NCBI GenBank assembly: GCA_964520875.1
Contig: CAZFQJ010000019.1
Location: 1-19,064 of the forward strand
DNA length: 19,064 bases
DNA from: SIG673 sp964520875
GTDB taxonomy: Bacteria > Bacillota > Clostridia > Oscillospirales > CAG-272
Direction: 5' to 3'
In this document: piece after piece, positions 1 through 7,528 of the stretch
Layout: each line of letters starts with the position of its first letter
Position numbering within the stretch: position 1 is the first letter of the stretch
The notes under the pieces: model-generated
Seen by the model: the letters and a program-made list of their open reading frames with translations, nothing else
Database searches by the model: none
Told to the model about the DNA's origin: nothing
Translations under genes and position numbers: made by a program

Positions 1-900
1 GAGCTTTCTGATAAGGGCGCGAGCCGTATACTTCTTGAATGTAAGTATCTCTTCGATATAATCGATCTTGATGAGCCGTTTGAAAAATATAAGCTTATCG
101 TTATTCCCGACTGCGTTAAAACGAATGACGCTCTTGCGAAGCGTATAACGGAATACGTTTCGAACGGAGGAAAGATACTTGTAAGCGGCTTCTCCTGTCT
201 TGATACGGAAAAGGGCGAGTTTAACGTGGAGCTCGGCGTAGATTGCGGCGGAAAGTGCGAATATACGCCTTCCTACATGGTTCCGACGGCTGATACCGTT
301 ATGGTAAACGGTATAACTCCTTACGTTATGTATTCCGATTCGGTGAATATTACCCCGAAAGCGGGAAGCGAGGTGTTTGCATACAGAGCGTATCCGTATT
401 TTAACCGTACTCCCGAGCATTTCTCCTCGCACCAGCATACTCCGGATATCCCCGATGACCGTCATGTGGGCGCCGTTTATAACGGTAGTACGGCTTATAT
501 ATCCTGGAACGTGTTCGGAGAATACGCCAAGCTCGGAAGTCTCGGCTTAAAGGAGCTCGTGCATAACGCGCTTGAAAAGCTTGTGGGAAGCGAGAAAACG
601 GTAAGAATAGAGGGACTTCCAGACCGCGGAGTTGCGACCCTTACATCTCAGAAGGAAGCGAGACGTCTCGTGTTGCATCTGTTGTTCGCTCATACCTGCA
701 TAAGAGGAGAGCGTACCGAGGTCATAGAGGACGTCGTTCCCTTGTACAACATAAAAGCGGAGGTCGAGTTAAGTGAAAAGCCCGTTTCCGTCCGTATCGT
801 TCCCGAGGGAGAGCCGATAGATTTCGTTTACGAGGACGGCAAAGTAAGCTTTACCGTTCCGAAGACCGAGATACATTCCATGGTCGAAATAGCATACTGA
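1..900 (+). CDS. Glycoside-hydrolase-type protein with beta-galactosidase trimerisation-like domain (3' part only)
   Basis: The frame is open from the first base, so the gene enters from upstream and only its last 299 residues are seen; an internal ATG/GTG near 226 is not the true start. Residues about 30-70 (KLIVIPD, then NGGKILVSG) have the alternating strand/helix pattern of the GATase-like trimerisation domain found in GH42-type beta-galactosidases and in the 'hypothetical glycosyl hydrolase 6' group. The rest is a beta-rich C-terminal part ending EDGKVSFTVPK...VEIAY, typical of the beta-sandwich tail of these enzymes. The catalytic TIM barrel must lie upstream, so the substrate cannot be read here. 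From the family I infer a cytoplasmic glycosidase. No signal peptide can be judged. The gene ends in a strong two-way terminator. The domain call rests on pattern recognition only. Confidence 0.7.
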   Translation, partial: ELSDKGASRILLECKYLFDIIDLDEPFEKYKLIVIPDCVKTNDALAKRITEYVSNGGKILVSGFSCLDTEKGEFNVELGVDCGGKCEYTPSYMVPTADTVMVNGITPYVMYSDSVNITPKAGSEVFAYRAYPYFNRTPEHFSSHQHTPDIPDDRHVGAVYNGSTAYISWNVFGEYAKLGSLGLKELVHNALEKLVGSEKTVRIEGLPDRGVATLTSQKEARRLVLHLLFAHTCIRGERTEVIEDVVPLYNIKAEVELSEKPVSVRIVPEGEPIDFVYEDGKVSFTVPKTEIHSMVEIAY

Positions 901-946
901 AAAAAGGATCTCCTTTGCCATGCGGCAAAGGAGATCCTTTTTTCAT
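901..946. terminator. Bidirectional rho-independent terminator
   Basis: Perfect 19-bp stem, 901-919 pairing with 924-942, with a 4-base loop (ATGC). It has an A run on one side and a T run on the other, so it can stop transcripts from both directions. It lies between the end of the glycoside hydrolase gene (+) and the end of folC (-). Confidence 0.95.
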
Positions 947-951
947 TTGGT

Positions 952-2226
952 TTATTCGATCCCGGCGGCGTCGCAGACCTCGGAATACATATAAAGAGAA
1001 CCGAGGCATATGAGCGCTTTTTCGCGTTTTTTACTGTCATCTGACGCGGTCTTGAATCCGTTTTCGACCTTTCCGCAGTCGACCGCGGAAGCGCCGTAAA
1101 CGCGGTATGTCTTCGCAAGCTCCGCAGATGAGAGCGAACGGGGATTGGCTGGAGTAACGGTGTATACGGTGTCGGCAAGAGGAGCGAGCTCGCTTGCCAT
1201 TTTCGTATAATCCTTATCCGCCATGACTCCCGTGAGAAGGTTGACTTTTTCGCTTCCGAAGTAATGCTTTATCGTTTTTACCGCCGCGTCTATTCCTTCG
1301 GGATTGTGCGAACCGTCATAGATGACGAGCGGAGAGGCGGACAGTTTTTCGAATCTTGCGCGCCAACGGACATTTGCCATGCCGTTTCGAAGGGCTTCCT
1401 CGCTTATGTTAAGTCCGAGTTCTCTTAAAACGTCGATTATTCTCAGTACTCTTGACGCGTTTTCCGTCTGATAAAGCCCGAGAAGCGGTATCTTTATGCT
1501 TTTGTGCGTGCCGAGGGTTATTACCGAACCGCTAAGGTTGGCGCTTTCGATAATCGTTTCGCTCTTGTCGCAGAAATATACGTCGGAGGAAAGCTCCGCC
1601 GCTCTCTTTTTTATAACGTCGGCGACGGGCTCGGTTTCGTTTCCGCCGTAAAGCACGGGACGATGCGGCTTTATTATGCCCGCTTTTTCGCGTGCGATCT
1701 CTTCGCGTGTGTTTCCGAGGATAGCGGTATGATCGAGCGATACGCCGGTTATCACCGATAATATAGGGTCTTTTATTATGTTGGTGGAATCGAGCCTTCC
1801 GCCCATTCCCACTTCAAGCACGACTATGTCGCATGCCTCCCATTTGAAGATAAGAAAGGCTATCGCGCTCAGAAGCTCGAATTCCGTGGGAGAGTCCTTC
1901 ATCTCGTCCGCATGCTTTTTGACCGCTTCGGTCGCCTTGGCAAGCAGCTCTCCCGAGACGGGAATACCGTTTATTTGTATTCTTTCGTTAAAATATCTTA
2001 CGTAAGGGGATACGAAAAGTCCGGTCTTGTAGCCTGCGTGACGAAGTATGCTTTCGGTCATCGCGCACGTGGAGCCTTTTCCGTTGGTCCCGGTAACGTG
2101 TATGAATCTCATTCCGTTCTGCGGATCTCCGAGCCTTCCGCATAGCTCTTCTATTCTTTCAAGTCCGGGGACAGAGCCTTTCCAGCAGATCGAGTGTATA
2201 TATTTTATCGCTTCTTCGTAGGTCAT
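952..2226 (-). CDS. folC: Folylpolyglutamate synthase / dihydrofolate synthase
   Basis: This ATP-dependent Mur-ligase-family enzyme adds glutamates to folates (and, if bifunctional, joins dihydropteroate to glutamate), trapping folate in the cytoplasm. The 424-residue length is normal. The P-loop HVTGTNGKGS is at residues 43-52, the EVGMGGRLDSTNI metal/nucleotide region at about 137-149, and the C-terminal domain carries YDGSHNPEG. The ATG overlaps the folT stop by 4 bases (ATGA), so translational coupling is likely; the nearest upstream purine run (AAGAAG) is a weak ribosome site. It is the second gene of a riboswitch-controlled folT-folC operon, pairing uptake with retention. No folP or folK is nearby, so whether the cell makes folate itself cannot be told from here. 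Confidence 0.97.
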   Translation of the reverse strand: MTYEEAIKYIHSICWKGSVPGLERIEELCGRLGDPQNGMRFIHVTGTNGKGSTCAMTESILRHAGYKTGLFVSPYVRYFNERIQINGIPVSGELLAKATEAVKKHADEMKDSPTEFELLSAIAFLIFKWEACDIVVLEVGMGGRLDSTNIIKDPILSVITGVSLDHTAILGNTREEIAREKAGIIKPHRPVLYGGNETEPVADVIKKRAAELSSDVYFCDKSETIIESANLSGSVITLGTHKSIKIPLLGLYQTENASRVLRIIDVLRELGLNISEEALRNGMANVRWRARFEKLSASPLVIYDGSHNPEGIDAAVKTIKHYFGSEKVNLLTGVMADKDYTKMASELAPLADTVYTVTPANPRSLSSAELAKTYRVYGASAVDCGKVENGFKTASDDSKKREKALICLGSLYMYSEVCDAAGIE

Positions 2227-2780
2227 CTTCTTAATTTTAAAAACTCCTTTTTTATGTGAGCGTTTGTAAATAGCAGAATCAGTATCGCGTTTTCGAATAC
2301 CGCGATTACCAAATAATTTATCGCTCTTGAGGCAAAGAGCGCAAGTATCCCGTTTTCCGCGCCGTAGTATAAGGCGATACCGATAGTCTTTATTATCACG
2401 CTTCCTAACGTGTGAGCAAGTACGTCGGAAACTATTATCGATAATGTCGAAAAATTATATTTGAACATACCGGATATGATTCCGGACGTAAGTCCGAGTG
2501 CTCCCATACCGAGCGTTATTATCGGGTTTACCGAATATCCGACCGCAAGACAACCGCATAAATCCGAAGCGATACCGACGGTAAACCCGAGCGCCGGTCC
2601 GAACACAAGGCCCGAGAGTATCACGGGAAGGTTCTCGTAACCTATCCTGAGCGCTTCGCCTATATTGAACGAAAAAAGCTTTCCCGTCACGCTTATCGCG
2701 ACGAGGATCGACGCAAATACGAGAGCCTTCAGATTTCCGAAAGCCCCGAACGCGACATTTTCAGAACCTTTGTTTTTCAT
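2223..2780 (-). CDS. folT: Folate ECF transporter S component FolT
   Basis: Small integral membrane protein of about 185 residues with six predicted helices. It is the substrate-binding (S) subunit of an energy-coupling-factor transporter and would bind folate and share the EcfA/EcfA'/EcfT module encoded elsewhere. The sequence has the FolT look: LVFASILVAISVTGKLF near the start, then ENLPVILSGLVFGPALGF and VGIASDLCGCLAVG. The frame can be read upstream to 2927, but that would run through the riboswitch. The ATG at 2780 has GGAGG nine bases upstream (2790-2794) and gives the normal family length. The substrate call is supported by the THF riboswitch in front and by folC behind with a 4-base overlap. 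Confidence 0.93.
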   Translation of the reverse strand: MKNKGSENVAFGAFGNLKALVFASILVAISVTGKLFSFNIGEALRIGYENLPVILSGLVFGPALGFTVGIASDLCGCLAVGYSVNPIITLGMGALGLTSGIISGMFKYNFSTLSIIVSDVLAHTLGSVIIKTIGIALYYGAENGILALFASRAINYLVIAVFENAILILLFTNAHIKKEFLKLRR

Positions 2781-2782
2781 AC

Positions 2783-2854
2783 AAAAATACCTCCGTTTCC
2801 TCGCATTAACATTCTGTTGAGGAAACAGAGGTATATTTTTACAAGACTCTGTTT
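2783..2854 (-). promoter_or_regulatory. Expression platform: RBS-sequestering hairpin with competing helix before folT
   Basis: On the transcribed strand, 2819-2840 pairs with 2783-2802 (about 20 bp, one mismatch and one bulge, 16-base loop). The right arm contains the folT GGAGG site (2790-2794) and ends in a U run, so the hairpin could block translation and might also act as a weak terminator. The left arm (2823-2830) can instead pair with 2847-2854, eight perfect base pairs, just downstream of the aptamer. This mutually exclusive pairing is what a switch needs. Which fold ligand binding favours is inference; known THF riboswitches turn folate transport down. Confidence 0.75.
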
Positions 2855-2866
2855 TCGTTGCAGATG

Positions 2867-2972
2867 AAAGCGGGATGCAAGAACGAAACCGCAAGATCCC
2901 GTGCGGATCTTTTCGTCCGGCGGACAACTCCCCGTCCCGCCAACACTTTACGCTTCGTTCCTTACTCTTTTT
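2867..2972 (-). promoter_or_regulatory. Tetrahydrofolate (THF) riboswitch aptamer
   Basis: The minus strand carries the hallmarks of the folT RNA/THF aptamer in order: an AGAGUA start, a GAACGAA arm (P2), a conserved AAGUG, a G-rich P3 hairpin closed by GGCGG/CCGCC with GGGGAGUUG in its loop, ACGAA, another hairpin (AAGAUC/GAUCUU), then GCGGU, UUCGUUC (P2 partner) and UUGCAUCCCGC, closing with CUUU. The loop CGGGG can pair with CAUCCCG in the 3' joining strand, the long-range pseudoknot of this class. It begins within a few bases of the predicted transcription start and lies directly ahead of folT. Confidence 0.92.
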
Positions 2973-2978
2973 TCTACT

Positions 2979-3007
2979 ATTATAACCGCGTTTTGACGTT
3001 TTGTCAA
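2979..3007 (-). promoter_or_regulatory. Sigma-A promoter of folT-folC
   Basis: On the minus strand, TTGACA (3002-3007) and TATAAT (2979-2984) are separated by exactly 17 bases, a full consensus match. The predicted start falls near 2972, at the first bases of the riboswitch. It lies 25 bases past the radA stop with no terminator in between, so folT-folC may also receive read-through from radA. Confidence 0.93.
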
Positions 3008-3031
3008 TATAAAATACGAAATTTGATCATT

Positions 3032-4447
3032 TTACGATGTTTTATCGTTTCCGACGTTGTTTTCTTCTTTGCGCGAGAAGAGCCCGGGCGTTTTTATCGC
3101 ATCGAACAATTTTCCGACGCCTATTATCTCCGTCTTATCCGAGGGTACGGTATCTATTCCGGAAAGCGCGCGCTTCGGAGCCATTATCTTGTGGAATCCG
3201 AGCCGCTTTGCTTCGTTTATCCGTAACTCCGTAAGAGGTACGGAACGACATTCTCCCGAAAGACCTATCTCGCCTATCGCTATAAAGTCGTCCGGCAGAC
3301 TTCTGTCAAGTATACCGGATATCAGAGCAAGGCATATCGCAAGATCGGAAGCCGGTTCGTTAAGATAAAGACCGCCTGTCACGTTTATGTATACGTCGTG
3401 CTGGGAAAAATGAAGTCCGAGCCGCTTTTCGAGTACCGCGAGAAGAAGGCACACTCTGTTGTAATCTACGCCGTCGGAAGCTCTTTTCGGAGACGGATAG
3501 ACCGTAGGAGTGACGAGCGCCTGGATTTCGGTTATTATCGGGCGCGAGCCTTCCATTACGCATACCGCGCAGCTTCCCGAAACGTTCTTCGGACGTTCGC
3601 TCAGCAGAGCCTCGGAGGGGCTCGGTACTTGCTTAAGTCCCTTTCCCGTCATCTCAAAGACGCCTATCTCGTTCGTTGAGCCGAAACGGTTCTTTACCGC
3701 TCGTATAATTCTGTATGCGTGCTGCTTTTCCCCTTCGAAGTAAAGGACCGCGTCTACCATGTGCTCCAGCACCTTCGGACCGGCTATTCCGCCCTCTTTG
3801 TTGACATGTCCTACGAGTATTACAGAGAAACCGTCGGATTTTGCCTTGTTTATAAACAACATAGAGGATTCTCTTACCTGCGTAACGCTTCCGGGAGATG
3901 ACTGAGAAAGATCGGAGAATACGGTTTGTATCGAATCTATTATTACGAGCGCGGGGCGGATCTCGTCTATCTCGGCAAGAATGTTTGCGGCGTTTGTTTC
4001 GTTCAGCACGTACATTTCGCTTGCGGATACTCCGAGACGCTTCGCTCTGAGCTTCAGCTGAGAGCCGGATTCCTCGCCGGAGACGTAAAGTACGGTCTCT
4101 TGGTTTCCGACCGTTCCGCAGAGCTGCATAAGAAGCGTCGATTTACCTATTCCGGGCTCGCCCGAGATAAGCACGGCGGAGCCGTTTACGAGCCCTCCGC
4201 CGAGGACTCTGTCGAATTCGCTCATTCCGCTTCCCACGCGAATGTATTCCGGGGTTTCAAGCGTTTCGAGCGGTGACGAGTGTTTTCTTAACATGTCGGT
4301 AACGGGCGATAGCTTTGATGACGAAGTCTTTTCCGGCATGCATTCTTCGAAAGTATTGAATTCTCCGCACGACGGACATTTTCCGTACCATTTTGCGTTT
4401 TTATATCCGCATTCCGTGCATACGAACATTGTTTTTTCGGTCTTCAA
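3032..4447 (-). CDS. radA: DNA repair protein RadA (Sms), RecA-like branch-migration ATPase
   Basis: RadA drives D-loop branch migration during recombinational repair. The 471 residues show the complete architecture: an N-terminal C4 zinc finger (Cys 10, 13, 24, 27), Walker A GEPGIGKST at 96-104, a Walker B-like LVIID near 167-171, the RadA-specific KNRFG motif at 252-256, and a C-terminal Lon-protease-like domain from about 290. The chosen start is TTG at 4447. It has AAAGGA ten bases upstream and leaves the usual short lead before the zinc finger; the first ATG, at 4429, has no ribosome site and would begin three residues before the first zinc cysteine. It follows cwlD by 40 bases on the same strand and precedes the folT promoter. 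Confidence 0.97.
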   Translation of the reverse strand: MKTEKTMFVCTECGYKNAKWYGKCPSCGEFNTFEECMPEKTSSSKLSPVTDMLRKHSSPLETLETPEYIRVGSGMSEFDRVLGGGLVNGSAVLISGEPGIGKSTLLMQLCGTVGNQETVLYVSGEESGSQLKLRAKRLGVSASEMYVLNETNAANILAEIDEIRPALVIIDSIQTVFSDLSQSSPGSVTQVRESSMLFINKAKSDGFSVILVGHVNKEGGIAGPKVLEHMVDAVLYFEGEKQHAYRIIRAVKNRFGSTNEIGVFEMTGKGLKQVPSPSEALLSERPKNVSGSCAVCVMEGSRPIITEIQALVTPTVYPSPKRASDGVDYNRVCLLLAVLEKRLGLHFSQHDVYINVTGGLYLNEPASDLAICLALISGILDRSLPDDFIAIGEIGLSGECRSVPLTELRINEAKRLGFHKIMAPKRALSGIDTVPSDKTEIIGVGKLFDAIKTPGLFSRKEENNVGNDKTS

Positions 4448-4487
4448 TTTTTTCGGTTCCTTTCGTTTTATCGTCTAAAGTCCGTGA

Positions 4488-5207
4488 TTAAGCGGTTTCG
4501 CCGTATTCGGCGCTTATTCCGCAGAGTATCGACAGTACGAGTTTTTTTCTGTAAGCGTTATCGTTAAGAAGCGCGCACTCTTCCGAGTTTGATAAAAATC
4601 CGCATTCGATGAGCACCGACGGAGTTACCGCCCTGTCTAAAAGATATATTGACGAATCGGCCTGCTTTACTTTTCTGTTATTGCTCGGCTGAAGAATAGA
4701 GGTGACGCTATCCTGTATGCTTTTTGCAGTTTTTTCGGCAAGCTCGCCTTTTGAATGATATACCTGAAGCCCCTTGCATTTTTCCGACGGGAATTTATTG
4801 CAATGTATACTTATCATCAGGGCGTCCGGGTATCGCGAGGCGATGGTGAGACGCTGCTTAAGATCGCGCGTTTTTTCGCTTCCGCGTCCGTCGTCTGTCG
4901 TCAGCATAGAGTCGCTTGTTCGCGTCATTACGACGTTGTATCCCGATACGCGCATCAGCTCGCACAGAATATTCGATATTTCAAGATTAAGATCCTTTTC
5001 GAGCGTTCCGTCGGCGCCGACCGCACCGCCGTCTTTTCCGCCGTGACCGGCGTCGATGATAGCGGTAGGCAGATCGTTTGCGATCGCGGGTCTCGTTGCC
5101 TCCGCTTTTTGCGAGCCGAAAACATAAAACAGTATAATTACCGTAAAAAAGAATATTAAAGCAAATACGGCAAAAAACAACGCTTCTTTTACAGCCTTGC
5201 TCTTCAT
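4488..5207 (-). CDS. cwlD: N-acetylmuramoyl-L-alanine amidase, CwlD type
   Basis: Zinc amidase (Amidase_3 family) that cleaves the bond between muramic acid and L-alanine in peptidoglycan. CwlD works on the spore cortex, helping to form muramic-delta-lactam. The 239 residues match CwlD in length: one N-terminal membrane anchor at about 10-31, then a single catalytic domain with H55 (IDAGHGGKDGGAV), E70 (LEKDL), H135 (SIHCNKFPSEK) as zinc ligands and E201 (LIECGFLSN) as catalytic acid. The spacing and the RDLKQR, IQD and IYLL segments resemble B. subtilis CwlD. The ATG at 5207 has AAGGCGG upstream. It precedes radA by 40 bases, probably co-transcribed. A vegetative wall amidase remains possible. 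Confidence 0.85.
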   Translation of the reverse strand: MKSKAVKEALFFAVFALIFFFTVIILFYVFGSQKAEATRPAIANDLPTAIIDAGHGGKDGGAVGADGTLEKDLNLEISNILCELMRVSGYNVVMTRTSDSMLTTDDGRGSEKTRDLKQRLTIASRYPDALMISIHCNKFPSEKCKGLQVYHSKGELAEKTAKSIQDSVTSILQPSNNRKVKQADSSIYLLDRAVTPSVLIECGFLSNSEECALLNDNAYRKKLVLSILCGISAEYGETA

Positions 5208-5234
5208 TTTTGATTCCGCCTTTCTTAATTAGCG

Positions 5235-5262
5235 TATATAACGGTTTTCGTTACGTTATATA
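5235..5262. repeat. 9-bp inverted repeat upstream of cwlD
   Basis: TATATAACG (5235-5243) and CGTTATATA (5254-5262) are perfect inverted copies separated by 10 bases, lying 28-55 bases before the cwlD ATG. It could be an operator or a leader hairpin; there is no run of T after it on the cwlD strand to make it a terminator. Confidence 0.6.
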
Positions 5263-5320
5263 ACTATATTCCGCGGCGGAATAAATGATTACATTGCCAT
5301 TTGGTTTATTAATTATGTAT

Positions 5321-5571
5321 CGGTGCGCGCGCGTCCGCGCCGTGCCTTTGAAATTTTGTAATGCCGCTCAGCCGATCCCTTAGCCGACCCTTCGGTCGGC
5401 ACTAAGATTTTTCGCTTTCGATCGTCCGAATGAAATAATAAAGCTTCGTGCCGCGCGAAAAATCAAAGCTCCGTACAGCGGAGCAAGGGATCGGCGGCAG
5501 TACGGAGCTTGAACATAGCTTTGTGAAAAGGTTATATATCGGCACGGCCGAGCGGAGCGCTGAGCGCGCGG
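5321..5571. repeat. Nested palindromic element, possibly a structured RNA or small repeat element
   Basis: Several perfect inverted repeats nest inside one another: GCCGTGCC 5339-5346 with GGCACGGC 5541-5548; an 11-bp arm 5371-5381 with 5485-5495; and inside that hairpin A (5383-5389/5394-5400, loop CTTC), hairpin B (10 bp, 5406-5415/5455-5464) and hairpin C (GCTCCG 5468-5473/CGGAGC 5479-5484). The three inner hairpins sit side by side between the arms of the 11-bp helix, giving a four-way, cloverleaf-like fold of about 125 bases. An alternative 11-bp helix (5466-5476/5500-5510) would exclude hairpin C and trap the right arm of the main helix in its loop. The function and the transcribed strand are unknown. 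Confidence 0.6.
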
Positions 5572-5576
5572 AAATG

Positions 5577-6158
5577 TTACTTTTCCCTCGGAGCGGAGGA
5601 AAATAATCCGAATTTCTCCTTGGTTCCGAAATAGTACCCGAACGCACAGGTGAGAAGCGTCGGAAGCGTCATCAGAAAGAGAGCGAAGGGATTGCTTATA
5701 AAGCCGAGATAATCGAATATTCCGAGATACATGGCGTTAAGATAGAATCCGAGGAGCTGACATATTGCGTGCATGTTTACTGCCCACACCGGAGTAAAAA
5801 ACTGTCCGTTTTCGTTTAAAGCGCTCTTGTTTATGAAAAGGTATCCGATAAGGGAAAGAACGGCTATCAGAAAATTCGGTATCTGAGCTATAAGGTCCGC
5901 TTTCAGACCCTTGAAAACGTCCCGTTTCTGTCTTCCCGCGTCTATGCGTATCTTGTCCTTTGCGCCCGTTTCCCAAGCCAGAACGTAGATAAGGAAAAGA
6001 TAGAACACGGCGGAGAAAATACTGAATCCGATAACGAGCGCGCGATTTCCGGAAACGTTAGCCGCGCTGTAAAGCAAAAATCCGAATACCGTAAGACCGA
6101 ATTGATGAACGATAAGCTTAGTCAAGAATTCGGAGTTTTTTTTCAAAAAATCCTTCAT
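5577..6158 (-). CDS. Unrecognised multi-pass membrane protein
   Basis: About 193 residues with five likely membrane helices (roughly residues 13-34, 40-64, 74-97, 114-137 and 144-165) and a basic loop with GRQKRDVFKG between helices 2 and 3. I do not recognise a family and see no enzyme motif. The start is the ATG at 6158 (MKDFLKKN); the frame continues upstream to a TTG at 6206, but the ATG has AAAGG about 12 bases before it and is more likely. A small palindrome (GCCGAA/TTCGGC, 6178-6191) lies just upstream of that ribosome site. It is divergent from the methyltransferase gene at 6376 and separated from cwlD by the palindromic gap, so its role cannot be inferred from neighbours. Confidence 0.8.
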   Translation of the reverse strand: MKDFLKKNSEFLTKLIVHQFGLTVFGFLLYSAANVSGNRALVIGFSIFSAVFYLFLIYVLAWETGAKDKIRIDAGRQKRDVFKGLKADLIAQIPNFLIAVLSLIGYLFINKSALNENGQFFTPVWAVNMHAICQLLGFYLNAMYLGIFDYLGFISNPFALFLMTLPTLLTCAFGYYFGTKEKFGLFSSAPREK

Positions 6159-6375
6159 CGAAAAATAAAACCTTTCAGCCGAACCTTCGGCACAGTGAAA
6201 ATACAAAATGCTCTTTGCCGAGCCTCATATATACCTATTTTATTGGACAAAAATTAATAAAGCAAGCATAAAAATAAAAGTTTACACTTTATCCATTTAA
6301 ATTCTTATTTGTTCTGATCTTATTATGTTAAAGTGTCTTGTGCTTAAAAATTCTGAATGTCGGAGATAGATACAA

Positions 6376-7506
6376 ATGGAGTATAAGTTCGTTGCTACAT
6401 GCCTTTTCGGTCTTGAAAAATTCGTGGGCGAGGAGATAGACGCGCTGGGATATAAGCGTTTGGAGACAACAGACGGGCGCGTTTTGTTTTCGGGAGATAT
6501 TTCAGCCGTCGCGAGATGTAATATGTGGCTGAGGTGTGCCGAAAGAGTGTTCATATGTATGGGTACGTTCGATACTCCGACGTTTACGGCGCTTTTCGAC
6601 GGAGTAAAGGCTCTTCCGTGGGAAGAGTGGATAGGCAAGGACGACGCCTTTCCCGTAAAAGGCCATTCTCTGCGCTCGGCTCTTACAAGCATACCGGATT
6701 GTCAATCGATAGTGAAAAAAGCGGTCGCTTCGAGACTTACCGAGGAGTACGGTATCGAATGGTTTCCCGAGGAGGGTGTTAAATACCAGATAGAGTTCTT
6801 TATCATGAACGATAAAGCTACCTTAATGATAGATACGAGCGGTATGCCGCTGCATAAAAGAGGTTATCGCCCGGCGGCGGGCGTGGCGCCGTTAAGAGAG
6901 ACTCTTGCCGCCGCTATGGCGAAGATAGCCCGTCCGCGCGAGGACGTACTGTTCTGGGATCCGTTCTGCGGATCCGGAACGATACCGATAGAGGCGTCTC
7001 TGATTATGACGAATACCGCGCCCGGGACGTTCAGAAATTTCATTTCGGAGGAATTTTACGATATTTCTCCGAATGTGTGGAAGCAGGCGCGCGAGGAAGC
7101 GGACGATCTGAAAAAAAGAGACGGCGGATTTACCGCCTACGCTTCGGACATAGATCCGAAAATGGTACATATGGCTGCGGAGAACGTAAAACGCGCCGGA
7201 ATGGAAGAGCATATAAAAGTGTTCTGTAAGGACGCGCTGAAGATAGGTACCGGCGGAATGAAGGGAAGCGTGGTTTGCAACCCTCCGTACGGTGAAAGAC
7301 TTATGACTCCGGTCGAGGTGCGTAAGCTGTACTCGGAAATGGGGAAGGCGTTTTCCTTGCTTGACCGTTGGCAGATATATGTTTTGACGTCCGACGAGAG
7401 CTTCGAAAGATATTACGGAAGAAGAGCGGATAAGGTGCGCCGTTTGTATAACGGTATGATAAAATGCGGTTATTATCAGTTTTTTAAAAACGAAAAGCAA
7501 CGGTGA
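6376..7506 (+). CDS. THUMP-domain 23S rRNA (guanine-N2) methyltransferase, RlmL/YpsC type
   Basis: SAM-dependent class I methyltransferase of the COG0116 family, expected to make m2G in 23S rRNA. The 376 residues comprise an N-terminal ferredoxin-like and THUMP RNA-binding region (about 1-155), the family motif GMPLHKRGYR (156-164), SAM-binding motif I DPFCGSGT (195-202), an acidic motif II SDIDP (257-261) and catalytic motif IV NPPYGE (302-307). The length fits the Bacillota YpsC type rather than the long fused RlmKL of E. coli. The ATG at 6376 has CGGAG ten bases upstream. The exact target base is inferred from the family. Transcription is divergent from the membrane protein; the best promoter trace is an extended -10 (TGTTAAAGT, 6326-6334), which is weak. 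Confidence 0.92.
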   Translation: MEYKFVATCLFGLEKFVGEEIDALGYKRLETTDGRVLFSGDISAVARCNMWLRCAERVFICMGTFDTPTFTALFDGVKALPWEEWIGKDDAFPVKGHSLRSALTSIPDCQSIVKKAVASRLTEEYGIEWFPEEGVKYQIEFFIMNDKATLMIDTSGMPLHKRGYRPAAGVAPLRETLAAAMAKIARPREDVLFWDPFCGSGTIPIEASLIMTNTAPGTFRNFISEEFYDISPNVWKQAREEADDLKKRDGGFTAYASDIDPKMVHMAAENVKRAGMEEHIKVFCKDALKIGTGGMKGSVVCNPPYGERLMTPVEVRKLYSEMGKAFSLLDRWQIYVLTSDESFERYYGRRADKVRRLYNGMIKCGYYQFFKNEKQR

Positions 7507-7528
7507 ATGTAAACTTTTTGTGAAGCTA

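Larger units (their letters stand above)
5208..5576. other. 369-bp gap without a credible gene
   Basis: No reading frame here has a ribosome site or a recognisable product. The stretch is rich in inverted repeats (described separately at 5235-5262 and 5321-5571). The AT-rich part next to cwlD should hold the cwlD promoter, but I could not pick out a convincing sigma-A pair; a sporulation sigma factor would fit a CwlD gene but is not demonstrated. Confidence 0.6.

Noticed and set aside
2223..2927. Longer folT beginning at 2927
   Set aside because: The extra 49 residues would be translated from within the riboswitch and expression platform; the ATG at 2780 has GGAGG at the right distance.
2858..3226. 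Plus-strand frame across the folT riboswitch
   Set aside because: It overlaps the promoter, the riboswitch and the end of radA, and has no credible ribosome site.
5402..5647. Minus-strand frame of 81 codons in the palindromic gap
   Set aside because: It overlaps the end of the membrane protein gene, follows the inverted repeats and resembles no protein; the repeats create the open frame.
6207..6375. Promoters in the gap between the membrane protein and methyltransferase genes
   Set aside because: Several AT-rich partial matches exist on both strands, but none combines a good -35 and -10 at 16-18 bases.
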